Of a stretch of 64,000 nt of DNA, positions 34,371 through 45,660 are shown in pieces (positions within the stretch are counted from its first letter, which is position 1; each line of letters starts with the position of its first letter). This stretch comes from Kappaphycus alvarezii (taxonomy: Eukaryota > Rhodophyta > Florideophyceae > Gigartinales > Solieriaceae). The stretch is taken from positions 1,612,001 to 1,676,000 of the forward strand of contig NADL03000699.1 in the NCBI GenBank assembly GCA_002205965.3, given 5' to 3'. The notes beneath the pieces were generated by a model that searched no databases, was not told where the DNA came from, and saw only the letters and a list, made by a program, of their open reading frames with translations. The position numbers were made by a program, and so were the translations under genes.

Positions 34371-35190
34371 GAAATGAATGAAGAATTATCGCCGACACAT
34401 TCACAAAGAGCTTTAGAAGAGAGTTTCAGAGCAAAACGCTCGCAAAGGTCACATATCTGGCCGGACTCAGTTTTCATCGTCACACAGTGGTGCATGATGT
34501 CAGCCTTCAAGGCTCAATCGTTACTCTCATAGTACTCCAACCACTTGCTGGCAACGAAAGGAGCACCCAGCTGCCATAGGGAGGTGGTTATCGAGAAATC
34601 GATGCATAGGCCGGTGTCATCACGAAATACCGCGTCAGTGCGAGGAGGTACCAAGAAAGAATCGGGGGAATCACGTGGCTCCCTGGAACGAACCGAGGAC
34701 AACTGGATACTATGACCAGGATGAAGTTGGCACCAGCTGTGAACACTCGACTCAGCGCTGAGTCAACCTTCGCACCTAAGGACAACTGGGCCTGACGAGA
34801 GATGGAGTGATCGTCTGGCTCTTGTGGACCGGAAAACGCCGGAGAGTAAAGCAAAACCGAGTGCTCCTCTCCAGTTTCCGTGTCGGCTGCTCGATACTTC
34901 TAGTTGCCGTCGTCTCAACGGACCGTAATAATAATCCAATCTCCTACTCGGACTTCATCGTAAACGCGCCAACCGTGCTGGGATTCCGTGATACCGAGCT
35001 GGAAGGCGCCCACTTGTGATCTCTTCACCAACGCAGTGAGTTATGTAGTACGTAATGTGGGTTCCGAGGAGATCGAGGAACTCTTAACGCGAAACGAAGT
35101 ACGGATGGATTACGCAGGAGTCGGTATGAATAACGAAGTGGTTCCGCTCCTCCCCACGGATGAGGAGCTCCTTTTTGATGTCTGACTGCT
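34371..35190 (+). pseudogene. G5 third region, degraded ORF of unknown role
   Basis: Between integrase and the 3' LTR several plus frames look translated: 34400-34800 (AKVTYLAGLSFHRHTVVHDV.., ITKYRVSARRYQ, TFAPKDNWA), 34807-35019 and 34988-35185 (NAVSYVVRNVGSEEIEELL, NNEVVPLLP). Typical gypsy elements have nothing or an envelope-like gene here. I see no signal peptide or membrane span. A faint match of YAGVGMNNEVVPLLP to YTLSHHIGNELLPYP of G1 domain 2 might mean a distant relation, but this is weak. Confidence 0.35.
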
Positions 35191-35618
35191 CCGAAAAGAG
35201 GCAAATCAGATTCTTCCTCGCTACCGGAGGAGTTCCTAATACGCCGCGGGCGACTCGCGCCACCTTAGTGGCAATGCTTTTCCGAGGGGCGCGACCGCCA
35301 GTGCTCAAAGGAGCGAGCTGCTTGGTTCGATCCTTTGTCAGAGGTAAAAGAGAAAAAATGGAGTTGTGAATGGGTTTGAGCAGTCGAGGAGGTGGAGAGC
35401 GGAGAAGAGATTGATGAGCGGTGGAAGGTGTGGAGAAGGAAAAAGTGTTTGTGATTCATTTTTGAGCGGTTAAAGATTTAGAGGAAGGAAAGAAGAGCTG
35501 TAATTGGTTTTCGGGCTGTTGAGATGTTGAAAGAGGAAAAGAGATTGACGAAGGATGGAGGATGGGGGACCTCCTGGCGTATACCGGCTGTTTTCAGCAC
35601 TTAGGTCGTTCGCCCGAC

Positions 35619-35703
35619 GGAGGTTGAGAACTTGAGTGTGGACTGAGGTTGATAAGTTGAGTTTGGACTGAGGTTGATTAGTTGCGTGTGGACAGAGATT
35701 GAG
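35619..35703 (+). repeat. 25-bp tandem repeat, three units
   Basis: Units AGGTTGAGAACTTGAGTGTG-GAC, AGGTTGATAAGTTGAGTTTG-GAC and AGGTTGATTAGTTGCGTGTG-GAC lie head to tail, followed by a partial fourth (AGATTGAGAAG). The stretch 35370-35835 is purine-rich and otherwise without coding sequence; it lies between the third region of G5 and its PPT. Confidence 0.75.
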
Positions 35704-35835
35704 AAGAGTCGTGGTATGGGAGTGAGCTGGGCGGGGTGATCGTTGAGAAGAGGGACCCCTAGGTGGGAGGAGGTGGGAGCTGGAGTCCGTTATTTTGTAT
35801 TGTGGCGCCCGTGGCCCACAATGAGTGAAGGGGAG

Positions 35836-36140
35836 TGTCGCGCGATTTTTGTGTCGCGCGATTTTTGTGTCGCGCGACTCCCAGCGTCGCTTTTTGATCG
35901 GACCGGCTCGCTCGTACAGTATACAGTACTAATGTACACTGTACAAGCGGGAAGTGGGCTGGTACAGTGTACAGTGGTAGTGTACACTGCATTTACACTG
36001 TAAACGCGTAGAAACCCTGGACCGGCAGCTCCTGTATAAGGATTGGAGGGCTGCCGGAATCCGGGGGAAGGGAGGGAAGGTTCCGCTCTGCCGAAACAGA
36101 AAACGTTTCGGCAAAGAGTAAACAGCAAAAATGACTTTCA
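35836..36140 (+). repeat. 3' LTR of G5
   Basis: 305 bp. Begins with a 16-bp unit (TGTCGCGCGATTTTTG) twice in tandem plus a third partial unit, where the 5' LTR has one and a half. The five inverted GTACA/TGTAC motifs are conserved (35914-36006). An added CGTTTCGGCAAAGAG near 36103 duplicates part of GCCGAAAC. Ends ACTT-TCA. Confidence 0.8.
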
Positions 36141-36238
36141 AGCTCCCAAAAGTAAAAAACTTTTAAAAAAGCGCCGTACAAGTAGCAAAAGATTGGCTTT
36201 TGGGTAAACCTTCAGGAGCTATTTGTTAATAAACAATA

Positions 36239-36955
36239 TGCACTAAACTTGCGCCCGCTAAAAAAATCTACAAAAGAATCTCTTTCGGATGCACTATCTG
36301 AATTTTCAGGATACTTTTACAGAATCTAAATTGGAGATATTTTTTATTTGGATGTGCGTGGCAATTTCATGAGTTTATTTTTTGTTTTGTGACGCGCTGC
36401 AATTAATAAAGGCCAGTAAACACCAAGGTTCTGAGTGATACTAAGAGTTATTCTGAAAAGTCTTTACAATGTCCACATCAATTGGCACTTCTGGCCAATG
36501 GGTGGCGGGCATGGCTATGACACCTAGATATCTACCTTTAAGAAATATCTTATACTATTCTCTCCCGTTCATACGATTCTCTTTATAGCGTTTTATGGAA
36601 CTCAGCATGTTCGTTTGATACTTTATGGTTATCCGAAAAATATATATATAAGCTGAGTAAAGTGCTTCGTCTTGGAGAATTCTAACAAGTTGGCAGACAA
36701 CTTCAAGTCAGTTCCAGATAAATGGGAGGTTGAGAGTCAACTCCAGACCAAACAGCCGTTTCTTTTGAACTGCTCACAGAGAATAGGTGATAGACCCTGC
36801 TCATACTATACTAGCTTTTAGCCCTCTCAACTGTTGTCCCCACCTACCTCTTTGTGCTCTCTCAACTATACCACTGTAGCACTTTTGTCGCTTGCAACAC
36901 ATTCTTGGGTTAATTTGTTCTGAGGGTCTTTTCCCGTGACTATTTATCCCTACCA
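36239..36955 (+). repeat. 5' LTR of G2
   Basis: 717 bp, aligned end to end with the G1 LTR (TGCACTAAACTTGCGCCCG.. to ..TATCCCTACCA). TATATATATAAGCTGAG at about 36644-36660 is the TATA position; the AAGTTGGCAGACAACTT and GTTGAGAGTCAAC hairpins follow it. TTTGGTTCTGTTGTGGAGGG after it is the decayed primer-binding site. Confidence 0.8.
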
Positions 36956-37039
36956 TTTGGTTCTGTTGTGGAGGGTGTTGTACCCGAGTGTTTCGGGTTG
37001 TTAAGTATTAGGGATAACTTAAATTGTTTTTTTGTAGCC

Positions 37040-37980
37040 ATGGATATCAACGATTTATTTATATCGCTCACGGGGAGCAAAAATGAAGACGTTAAGGAGT
37101 TCCTTCCTACATATGTTAATGTTTTGATGTGTGAGAAGAGCGCTAAAAAGAAGGCCGCAAGTATCTTTGCCTATCTTTATGGTGACGCAAAGCATAAATG
37201 TAAGGCCAAGTTTACAGACGATTGGTCTCTTAATGGCAGTGCGCGTAAATTCGGTGTGTTCTGTGAGTGGCTTTTGAAATTATATGCGAAGGAGGTAGAA
37301 TCAGATAAGATAATACGCACGGCCATAGAGGCCCGACTCAACTTCGATGATTTGTTAAGCTCAATGGTATACTTGTGTGATCTCTATGTAAAGGCTAGGT
37401 TCAACAACCAAGCCAAGTACGTAATGCGGCGAAAGGCGGCGAAGTAGAATAAACGACTCTCCAATTCCATACCCGTTAAGGGTCCTCACACTTTTAATGA
37501 ACTGAAGTGCACCATAGTTGAATTCGTCAAAAACTCAGAAATATTTTAGTCGCTGAGTGAGGTAACGAAGGGAGACCCTACATCGATGTCTATCGTACAT
37601 ACTGGAAAGAGTTATCAAAGGCCTGTTGCTAGTGCATCGGCATTGGAATCTGTCAGGGGCGTTGTGAAAAACTGGGAAGAACGCCTGGAAACCAGATTCG
37701 ATAATCGACATAAAATGATAGCATCGCAGCTGGAGAGCCTTACTTTTACCATCAATAATAAACAGTCTGGGGTATCGAAGGAAGCATAAGTCTGCTCCTA
37801 CTTCCACAAGCTTGGAAATTTTCTAAACAGGTGTCCTGAGAATCCACATAGAAATACTCGTTGTGGAAATTGCGGTCGTTATGGACACCATGGAAGTAAC
37901 TGCTGGTCTGAAGACAACAGAAGAGAAAATTTATCGTGAGGGATAAGCGAGTCAGGGCCAGGGATGAAACAAGAAGGATA
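37040..37980 (+). pseudogene. G2 Gag remains
   Basis: 36968-37447 is open and from MDINDLFISLTGSKNEDV on is homologous to G1 Gag (MDLNAARITFTGGKNEDV). 37586-37789 holds the coiled-coil-like part and 37800-37905 the knuckle region, where the first knuckle lost its Cys/His pattern and the second is CGNCGRYGHHGSNC, intact. Several stops. Confidence 0.8.
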
Positions 37981-38189
37981 AGAGGTTGATCTATTTCGGT
38001 AACGTACCCATCGCTGACAAAATCAGTCAAGTCCATGTGACAAATAGGGATGACGAAGGGAACATTTTCTCGAAAAACCTAGATTAGATTATGAAATACT
38101 TCAACATGTCCCAGCACCTGAGACTTCTTGAACGAAGATTTCTGATCAAGTTGTTTCAGGACTGCAAATCACTCCATCGAAGAAAATGA

Positions 38190-39240
38190 AAAAGAATAGT
38201 AAATTCAATAGTATCCCGAAGGACGTATTGTAGTATTTGAAGAAGTAAAATTTGGTAGCTGAGCTTTCATCGGACCCAACTGGAATAGAGTTTTTTTCAG
38301 CTTTTGGGGGCAAAGCAGAGGATGTGAGAAAAGAGCTCAGAAAAACCATAAAGTCTAGTAAGTCTGGTAGCGGTAAAATTGTTTCTTCAATCGGCCTCGA
38401 CAGAATTAAGAAGTATTAAGCTGGTACCTTTCAAAGTATTGGGAATTGAAACATAGGCTTTTTTCTATACTAGATCTGTTCCAAATCTCATTTTCGAAAT
38501 GTTGGAGACATATCTCGGTCTCAAAATTATTCCAACTTCGCGAAGAGCAACTACTGCGGATGGAACCGTATCAATATTTATGGGCACCAACGACAAGTTT
38601 TCCGTGTTTTTGGGGACTCGAAAGTTGATGCCGACTTTCTCTTCGTGTCTGATATATCTTTGAATGCCATCATTGTTTGTCCTACCATAGCAAAACTGGG
38701 GATACGCATTGTCTTGGGCAACTAAAGTGTTTCAGTTCATATTGACGGCAGAAACATACAGATGCCCCTATAGTTCGACAAAAGCGTACATTCCGAAGAT
38801 TTAAGAGAGAAATGCAGTGAGGATTTCACTTTTGGCTATGCTTGCGAAAATTTCAAACCAAGCAACTGTTTCGGGAATGGAAAAAGAAATGATCGAGGAT
38901 TACTAAACATGGCATAGGATGATTATTATTCTGGGTTTGAAATAGACGACGGATTGCAATTCCAGAGCAAATAATAACCCCGAAAATGCTCCTTTTTGCA
39001 ATAAAATTGAGTCACAGGACAGCATTCAGACTGTGAAAGGCAAATAATTTTGCAAAGAGAATAGGAATATAGCAAAATCCATATGTAAAGATATGGGCCC
39101 ACCGAAAGAGGTCCTTCAAAATATGGAGAGTAAGGATCACGAAGAAGAGGAGCGCAAAGTTGGAGAAATCCAAAAAAATTGCAGCACCTCCCCGTTCCTG
39201 CCTCAAATAAAATATCCAACATATTAATACCTCCCTAAGT
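38190..39240 (+). pseudogene. G2 protease region remains
   Basis: Matches G1 55300-56340. The active-site box is destroyed (TRSVPNLIF-like in place of DSGAVPNLIS near 38462). The acidic tail, the YDSGFE block (near 38925) and the segment before RT can be followed at DNA level. No open frame of useful length. Confidence 0.65.
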
Positions 39241-39289
39241 AATTCCATGGATGGTTTCATATCTAAGACAATCAATTGTACTGATCACT

Positions 39290-40560
39290 CAATCAGTCGA
39301 ACTTACCGATACTCAACGAAGTTACCATGGACTTAGACGTCAACCGCCGAAATATGACCAATTTATCTCAGAAAATAATACACGTATGCCGGAAAATGAT
39401 ATTATTCGGCCAATTTGTATCTATGGCCGTTTCTTGCTGTGGTACCACCGAAGAAGGATGAAAACATTCGCATTTTTTTCAACTACAGAAAAATAAACGA
39501 AAGAATGATACAGATTGATTTCCGATTTCAAATATGGAGGAAAATCTCGCAGAGTTTAAGGACGGGAGAAACTTCACATCAATTGAAATTTACCCAGGCT
39601 ATTGGAAGATTATATTTATGAGTATTGTAAGGGCGAAATGACTTTACCATCAAAATCGTTACCTTCAGATTCTAAGTGATGCCTCTTTGTCTCATGAGTG
39701 CACCAGCTACGTTCCAAAGAATGATGGAAGAGGTTTGAAAGGACCTCCATTTGTGAATGGTTTAATCGATGATGCGGTAATATACTCAAAAAATATTTTA
39801 TCAGCACATATTGGATTTCAAGACAATGGTGGATAGAATACATGCAAACAGCCTGAACATTAAGTTTAGCAAACGCTTCTTTGCGAAAAAATCTATCCAA
39901 CCACTTGGTCATAACTTCGATCAAGAGGAAATTAAGGTTGATCCGGAAAAAACGAAATGATGAAGTTGCAACAAAGGCCAGCTTCAAAGACGGAGGTTCG
40001 AAGCTTCCTAAGCCTGGCCAAATATTTCCGAATATTTATCAAATATTTCGCCATGATTGCAGCACAGGCACATTTCAGTACCACGACGAACGGAAAATTT
40101 TTCTGGAGCAAGGAAATGCAAAATGAATTCCAGGAACTTAAAGATAAGCTTTGTGTCCCCCCACTGCTCATGTGTTCGGATTTCAAGAGACCATTTACTG
40201 TAGAAACAGATGACTTAGAACGGTCTCTGATTTCCATTTTGTCCTAATTAAGATGAATACGGAAGACTTCGCCCTTTTCAATTCGCAAGTAATACCCCAA
40301 ATGATGCCGAAAAGAGATACTCAGTATTCGAGAAAGATGCACTAGCTGTCTTCTTGTGTTGAAAATTTTTCGCGTTTACCTTTTATCGCTCGAACATTTC
40401 GTTTTGATAATTGACTACTGGACAAGTAAGACTGCATTCCAAAAGAAAGATGTGCATCACTGGAAGGTCTTATGGTTCGGCATTTTCGCAAAATATCTGT
40501 TTGATATTATGTAAAGACCCGGATGCATTAATCAGCCTGTTGGTTACCTATTCTGTTTGA
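39290..40560 (+). pseudogene. G2 reverse transcriptase and RNase H remains
   Basis: DNA-level match to G1 56380-57660. Recognisable pieces include QPPKYDQFISENNTRMPEND, PLCLMSAPATFQRMM, RPASKTEVRSFLSLAKYFRI (39957-40247) and FKRPFTVETDDLERSL. Catalytic boxes are broken by stops. Confidence 0.8.
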
Positions 40561-40599
40561 GGCATCCAATGAATCCAAGTGAAAATCTTTCGAAAAAAT

Positions 40600-42024
40600 C
40601 TTCGGAGTTGCCAAGGTGCAAGTCCCACATGGTAATGAGTACGAAGCTCACCTGCAGGGAATAATGAAATTCCTTGATTGACTACAAATGAAGAAATTTG
40701 ATATTGAACGTAGAAGTTAGGTACGCAGGACTGAAAAAGATTTTATATTGTGGGATGGCAATCTCCTCTGACACTCCAAACGCGGTCTTCGGTTGGCAGC
40801 CCCATTGAATGAAAGAATGAAGATCTTTTAACCCTTTCATGATAAGTTAGGGCATCGGAATCCCTAAAAAACCAAGTAAAACACGCGTGGCAAGTCTGTT
40901 CAACTCTGTCGCCATGCTCACAGTTGTGCCTAAACTGCGCAACCAAGTGTGAGGGATTGTCCGCACGACTGGAGTGGTGGAAGAATTCAAAGCTGGCGGG
41001 TATGATACCATTGCTCGGCAGGGTCGCTACGGGGGCCCAAGCGTGACAAGGGACTCAACGCAACGGATGAGAGGAGATGCGTGGCTGGTGCGATGGGGAG
41101 ACTTTCATTTGTTTACAACGGCTAGTCGTGTCACTTGACTGGTCGAAATGTATCGAACTTGACCGAAAGAATTTCGTGGTCCAGTATCATGAGGGCGTCT
41201 TTGATTTCGTGAAAGGCTGAAAAAACTGTCAATCATTCAATCCGATACGAAATTACAAGGCTACCCTAAGCTTTCCAGTTTCCGTTCTTTTTGAAACATT
41301 TTCAATCGACTTTGTCGGCTTATTCAAGGAAACGTCTTCTGGAAGCAACTATCTACTTATAAGGATGGAACACCCTGCTATATGGCAGTTATTAGCTGCA
41401 GTTGAGGAGGCCAACGCCGATTTGGTCCTGAGATTTATCAAAAAAAGAAATTATTGAACCGTTTTATCTTCTGAAAATGATCATCTTGAATAAGACCCTT
41501 TATTCACTGTAACTTCACTGCTTCCCTTTTTGAGAGAGGAAAGGATTCAATTGAAAATAGTTCTAGATTACTCTCTTATGTCAAACTTGAAAGCGTATAG
41601 AATGGTCGGAACCATCAAACGAGGAATATCGAAAACTATTTCGGAGAATGAAAGCCAATGGTAAGAAATATGCCTAACCAAAGGTGTTATACGTTTATCG
41701 CCGAAGACGACACAAAATTATACGCTCACCGTTTAAGAGAATATACGAAACGGCTCCAAGAATGCTAAAGAGAGATATAGAAAAAAATAATATCGATAAA
41801 AAAGGTAAAGAGGTCGACCTTCTGACCACAGAAGGTTGGAGATCACGCCGCATTTTAACTCGGACAAAAAACGAGGGTGCAGAGCCTTCATTCCGAACTT
41901 TTTCAGTCGCCTCACAACTACTTGTTATAAATGGAAAAGCCATGCAGCAAGCTGTGAAGAGGCCGGCTTTCCAAGCGAAACACTGTAATCTTGTCATCGT
42001 GACGGAGGAAAGGCACCTGCATTA
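40600..42024 (+). pseudogene. G2 integrase remains, with insertion
   Basis: Matches G1 57700-58860 in two parts separated by about 280 bp of unrelated DNA at roughly 40870-41145. The open frame 41684-42025 covers the integrase C-terminal region (APRMLKRDIEKNNIDKKGK, QAVKRPAFQAKHCN). The core is full of stops. Confidence 0.8.
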
Positions 42025-42124
42025 AAAACTCTGTTAAAGCTCAGGGAAGAGATCAAGCGGGTCAATCCATAAGTTTATCTCCTCCCTTAACACAAAAGGC
42101 CTGAGGAATTCCTTCTCACACAGA

Positions 42125-43330
42125 ACTATGTGCAGCCACAAAGAATACTCATCTATAACTATAGAATGATTCCTATGGGAGGAAGTAGAGCCTGGAACGG
42201 ATCATGTCGACTACGCGGGACTACTACAAAATCAACGTAATCATTTATTTCTACATTACATTATACTTCCATTTATAGATTAATATATGCCTATGTTTTC
42301 GTAAATTGAACGGCCCATTGCTACTCGAAGAAGATTTGCATCTATAAATAAGCGTTCTATTTTCGTTTCAAAACGGAATGTTCATAGACAAAGGTCCAGA
42401 GTCTTTGGAAATAATTTATCATTACTCTGTACGAAGATATGAGAAAATAGCTACAATAGACTTATCGCAAACATGTCTGAATATTTTCCGCCCAGTTTTC
42501 ATATTTCTCAAAAAAATCAAGATGTTCAGCTTAGAAGGTACACCTTAGTCCCGGATATGGAATATCGATTACTACCCCACTCGCTATGGGATCCTCATGA
42601 CACTCTTAACAACAATGGAAGGTCAAACAGGGGAAATGTTCCGCCTGTGGCGGTAGTAAAAATCAGTGGAGGACCTTGTGAAGGGCATAACACGTCAAGA
42701 AGAGGCTCTGTGCGTCCGCTTCGAGGTTCTTCTGCCAGACCCAGCACACAAAAAAATGGGAGCAAAAGTCCACCGAGGGACTACGCCGCATCTTCATCCA
42801 GACATCTTCTTCATAATCATTCCCAGGATGCGGCTGGTAAGTATAGGATATCCTTTTGGCTGCGCAATATTTCCGAGAACTCAAATGATGCACAAGTGAT
42901 TGCCTATTTGATAATTATTTGTTTACGTTTTCGATATAGACGCGTAGTATTAATACGCGTAATAATATGTATCTGTTTATGTTTCCGAACTCAACGTGTA
43001 CTGTACTTGTCATACGAAGAATCATTCTTGTTTTTGCGCGTCTCCTTTCCTTATAAACATCCATTTCTCCGGCACTTCCCCGACAAGTTCGTATAGTACT
43101 TATATTTCATCACTATTGGGAGATTCGGAAAATTTAAGGGATTAGATAGTATTCGACACCACCTTAAGTTTATCAAATCTACATATGAATCCATGGTACG
43201 AAGCCAAACACCAGTGCAGCGAAATTACTTTTTGGAACATTATGTTGGCAGACAGCTGGATACATATCCATTTGAAAGGCCTTATATTGTAGGAGTAAGG
43301 AAAAGAGAGCTAACGGAAGAAGCAATATGA
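42125..43330 (+). pseudogene. G2 post-integrase domains 1 and 2
   Basis: Domain 1 (about 42125-42600): RILIYNYRMIPMGG, LNGPLLLEED, EIIYHYSVRRY, DLSQTCLNIFRPVF, DMEYRLLPHSLWDPH. A linker of about 110 codons rich in Gly, Arg, Ser follows. Domain 2 (about 42965-43330): CLCFRTQ, LRVSFPYKHPFLRHFPDKF, ITIGRFGKF, YFLEHYVGRQLDTYPFERPY. Both are in the same order as in G1. The linker shares an ACGCGTA..TACGCGT inverted repeat (42940-42960) with G4. Broken by several stops. Confidence 0.75.
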
Positions 43331-43363
43331 CGAGACGGAACGATTTTTTCGAGCTGAAGGGCT

Positions 43364-44059
43364 TGATGGGCACTAAACTGCACCCGTTAAAAAATCTAGA
43401 AGAGGATTTATTTCGAATACCGTATCTGAATTTTAGATATATTTTTAGTTTGGATGAGCGCGGCAAATTCATGGGTTGATTTGTTTTATTTTATAAAAAT
43501 CTGGTTATGGTAGATTTAAGTACAAGTCAAGGTTCTGGATGATAATAAGAGTGACTCTGACAAATTTATATAATGACCGCATCATTTATTTACCCCTGAC
43601 CGATGGGTGGCGGGTATAGGTATGGCACCTCCATATTTACCTTGAAGAAGTATCTTCTACTAGTCTCACTAGTTCATACGATTCCCTTTATTATATTTTA
43701 TGGAACTTTGTATATTCGTGTGATACTTTATACTTATCCGAAAAGCTTATATAAGCTGAATAAACTGCTTCCTCTTGGAGAGGTCAGACAAGTTGGCAGA
43801 CAACTTCAAGTCAGCCCACAAACGTTTGGGAGGTTGAGTGTCAACTTCAAACCAAACATCCGTTTCTATTACGTTGTTCACAGAAAATAGGTGGCAGACC
43901 CTGCTCCTCCTATATCCTCCTGTAGTCATCTCAACTTTAGTCCTAATCTACCTCTTTGTGTTCGCTCAACTATACCACGGTAGCACTTTTGTCGCATGGC
44001 AAAACTCCTTGGGGTAAATGGTTTTAGGGTTCTTTTTCCCTGACTATCTATCCCTAATA
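43364..44059 (+). repeat. 3' LTR of G2
   Basis: Aligns with the G1 LTR from TGATGGGCACTAAACTGCAC to TATCCCTAATA. TATA at about 43748 (CTTATATAAGCTGAATAAAC), hairpins AAGTTGGCAGACAACTT and GGTTGAGTGTCAAC retained. PPT-like GAGCTGAAGGGCT precedes it. A long minus-strand open frame (43926-44510) crosses its end and is not a gene. Confidence 0.8.
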
Positions 44060-44433
44060 AAAGTGTTTCAGGGCAGTTTTTACACGGGTAAGGTGTGTCT
44101 GGAGCGAAAAGCGGAACTTGAAGGTAGTATTGAAGCCATTTCAAGAATTCGTGGTCGTCAATACTAGTCTTCAGTCCCAGGTACGGGGAACAGTACGCCC
44201 ATTTCTTCGCCCGTGGTAGCACCATTGGAGCACGAAAAGTCTGCCTCCTTGAGTCCTCCGAGATGTATATTGTCTTACCTAGCCTCAAGGACTGCTTCCG
44301 TGAGTGTCTTTTGCGAAGGTTTTTTTTGAGCAAAAGGTATTGCAGGCAGGATTGAGACCAAAGCCAGTGAGCGTCGAGGGTGTCTTCGTAAGTTGTGAGA
44401 CTTCTGATGGAGGTCTGAAAATATAAAGACGGC

Positions 44434-44910
44434 ATGATTCGTCGACATAACGCCCTTTGCAACACTCTCGCCCGCTTCTGTATGGAGTTTGGTATCGTCA
44501 CCCTCGTCAAGCATCTGCTCCTCTACCAGATTATCAGTTCGTCTCTGCATTCGGTGCCCCCCTCGTTACGAACAGATGTTGGCATTCACGCCGTCTATAG
44601 GCTTCACATTACTGATATCGCAGCCGCCGTTACTGTTGCCAACCCCTCCCCTCCCTGCCACATCTCGCCAAGTTCTGTAACCGCAGACGCTGCCGCGAAA
44701 CCTGAAGAGCGCGAGACATATCGTCATTACGGCACTTACTGTGACAAAAAAATATCCTCCTCTGACGAGATTGATATCTATGAGGCCTTGGGCGACGACA
44801 GCCAGGGTTTCCTCCGCCGCCTTGCTTTCTTCGCTGCTTCCCGTCAAGGTTCCTACCATCAACAGGATCTTCGCGACTTCGTTACCCCCTTTTGCGTTTA
44901 GTCGCCAAGT
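44434..44910 (+). pseudogene. Retroelement fragment with ALGDDSQGF block
   Basis: A 155-codon plus frame ends ISSSDEIDIYEALGDDSQGF, then RRLAFFAASRQGS, LRDFVTPFCV. The C-terminal 75 codons are conserved with the minus-strand fragment at 28316-28560, which has a module insertion this copy lacks. I infer the region upstream of RT in an RT/nuclease element, from memory of that family's layout and without firm proof. Confidence 0.4.
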
Positions 44911-44951
44911 GATACAGTCAAAATTACGAAATACAGCACAGCCAGCACAGC

Positions 44952-45660
44952 ATGCCAACTCAGCCAACGCCTTCATCATTTTCTGTTTTTCTTTCTTTTG
45001 CCAGTTTTGATGATATCACTACGCTCCCTAAAAAGCTATCTTCAGGACAGCCATCAAGCAGGCCGCGTTGGGCAAGATTACTGCTGCGGCGTACCTTTGC
45101 ATCAAAACCCCGAACCTTTCCGTGCATCTATAATGCCCTCATGGCCACGTTCCTTGCAACGTCATTTAGCACTCCACATGCATCCGGGTGCCACTCTCAA
45201 AGAGTGTGGATTGGCACAGGCACGAGCCTACCTCTGGTGGATGTCGCGATAAAAGATTGATAACTTCTCTACTTTGCACTTCGCGCTGCATTAAGAGAGG
45301 ACATCGGGTTGAAGGCACTCGCTCTCCTATTCGAGGGGGCGAGCAGCCGGCCTTGACTACGAGTTTGAAGTTGAGAATCTCCTCCTCTGGACGGGCTACA
45401 GGCACGCTCACATTCTCCTCGTGCAACTCCCCGTGACACTGAAGCTGGCTTACTAGACCGACCCATCGCATGCCACGTCTCCGTTACGTCACCGTTCAAG
45501 CAGACCCCAATCACCAAAGCGACACCGCCGTTACGTCACCGTTCAAGCAGACCTCAGTCACCAAAGCGACGGAAGTCGCCGAAGGGGCTGCCGCCCTCAC
45601 TCACCAAAGCAAGGTCCAGGACCTATAGTACAAGCTGTCAAGGCGCCTGGTCCCCCCTCC
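44952..45660 (+). pseudogene. GC-rich retroelement-like fragment, unknown
   Basis: Plus frames 44998-45252 (LRSLKSYLQDSHQAGRVGQ..) and 45188-45436. SLKSYLQDSHQAGRV matches SSLKGYLKASHQAGRI on the minus strand at about 61345-61305, so this is a repeated element, present again next to the right LPMO arm. A 47-bp unit is tandemly repeated at 45481-45527 and 45528-45574 (CCGTTACGTCACCGTTCAAG core). No domain recognised. Confidence 0.4.

Larger units (their letters stand above)
29076..36140 (+). mobile_element. Gypsy element G5, two LTRs, inactive
   Basis: 5' LTR 29076-29357 and 3' LTR 35836-36140 flank gag-PR-RT-RNaseH-IN in that order and a third region of unknown role. The LTRs start TGTCGCGCGA and end TTCA. 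The PPT-like GAAGGGGAG precedes the 3' LTR. Flanks CGCTC and AGCTC suggest a 5-bp target duplication with one change. Many stops and frameshifts; integrase has lost a catalytic residue. LTRs differ by length and scattered substitutions, so the insertion is old. GC content is higher than in the surroundings. Confidence 0.85.
36239..44059 (+). mobile_element. Gypsy copy G2, old, full length
   Basis: 5' LTR 36239-36955 and 3' LTR 43364-44059 enclose gag, PR, RT, RNase H, IN and the post-integrase region, all homologous to G1 in the same order. Stops and frameshifts are frequent and the two LTRs differ by substitutions throughout, so it is old. It has a foreign insertion of about 280 bp inside integrase (about 40870-41145). 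It shows that the post-integrase domains are an ancestral part of this family. Confidence 0.85.

Noticed and set aside
43926..44510. Long minus-strand open frame of 194 codons
   Set aside because: It crosses the 3' LTR of G2 into unrelated sequence. The LTR part is not coding in any other copy.
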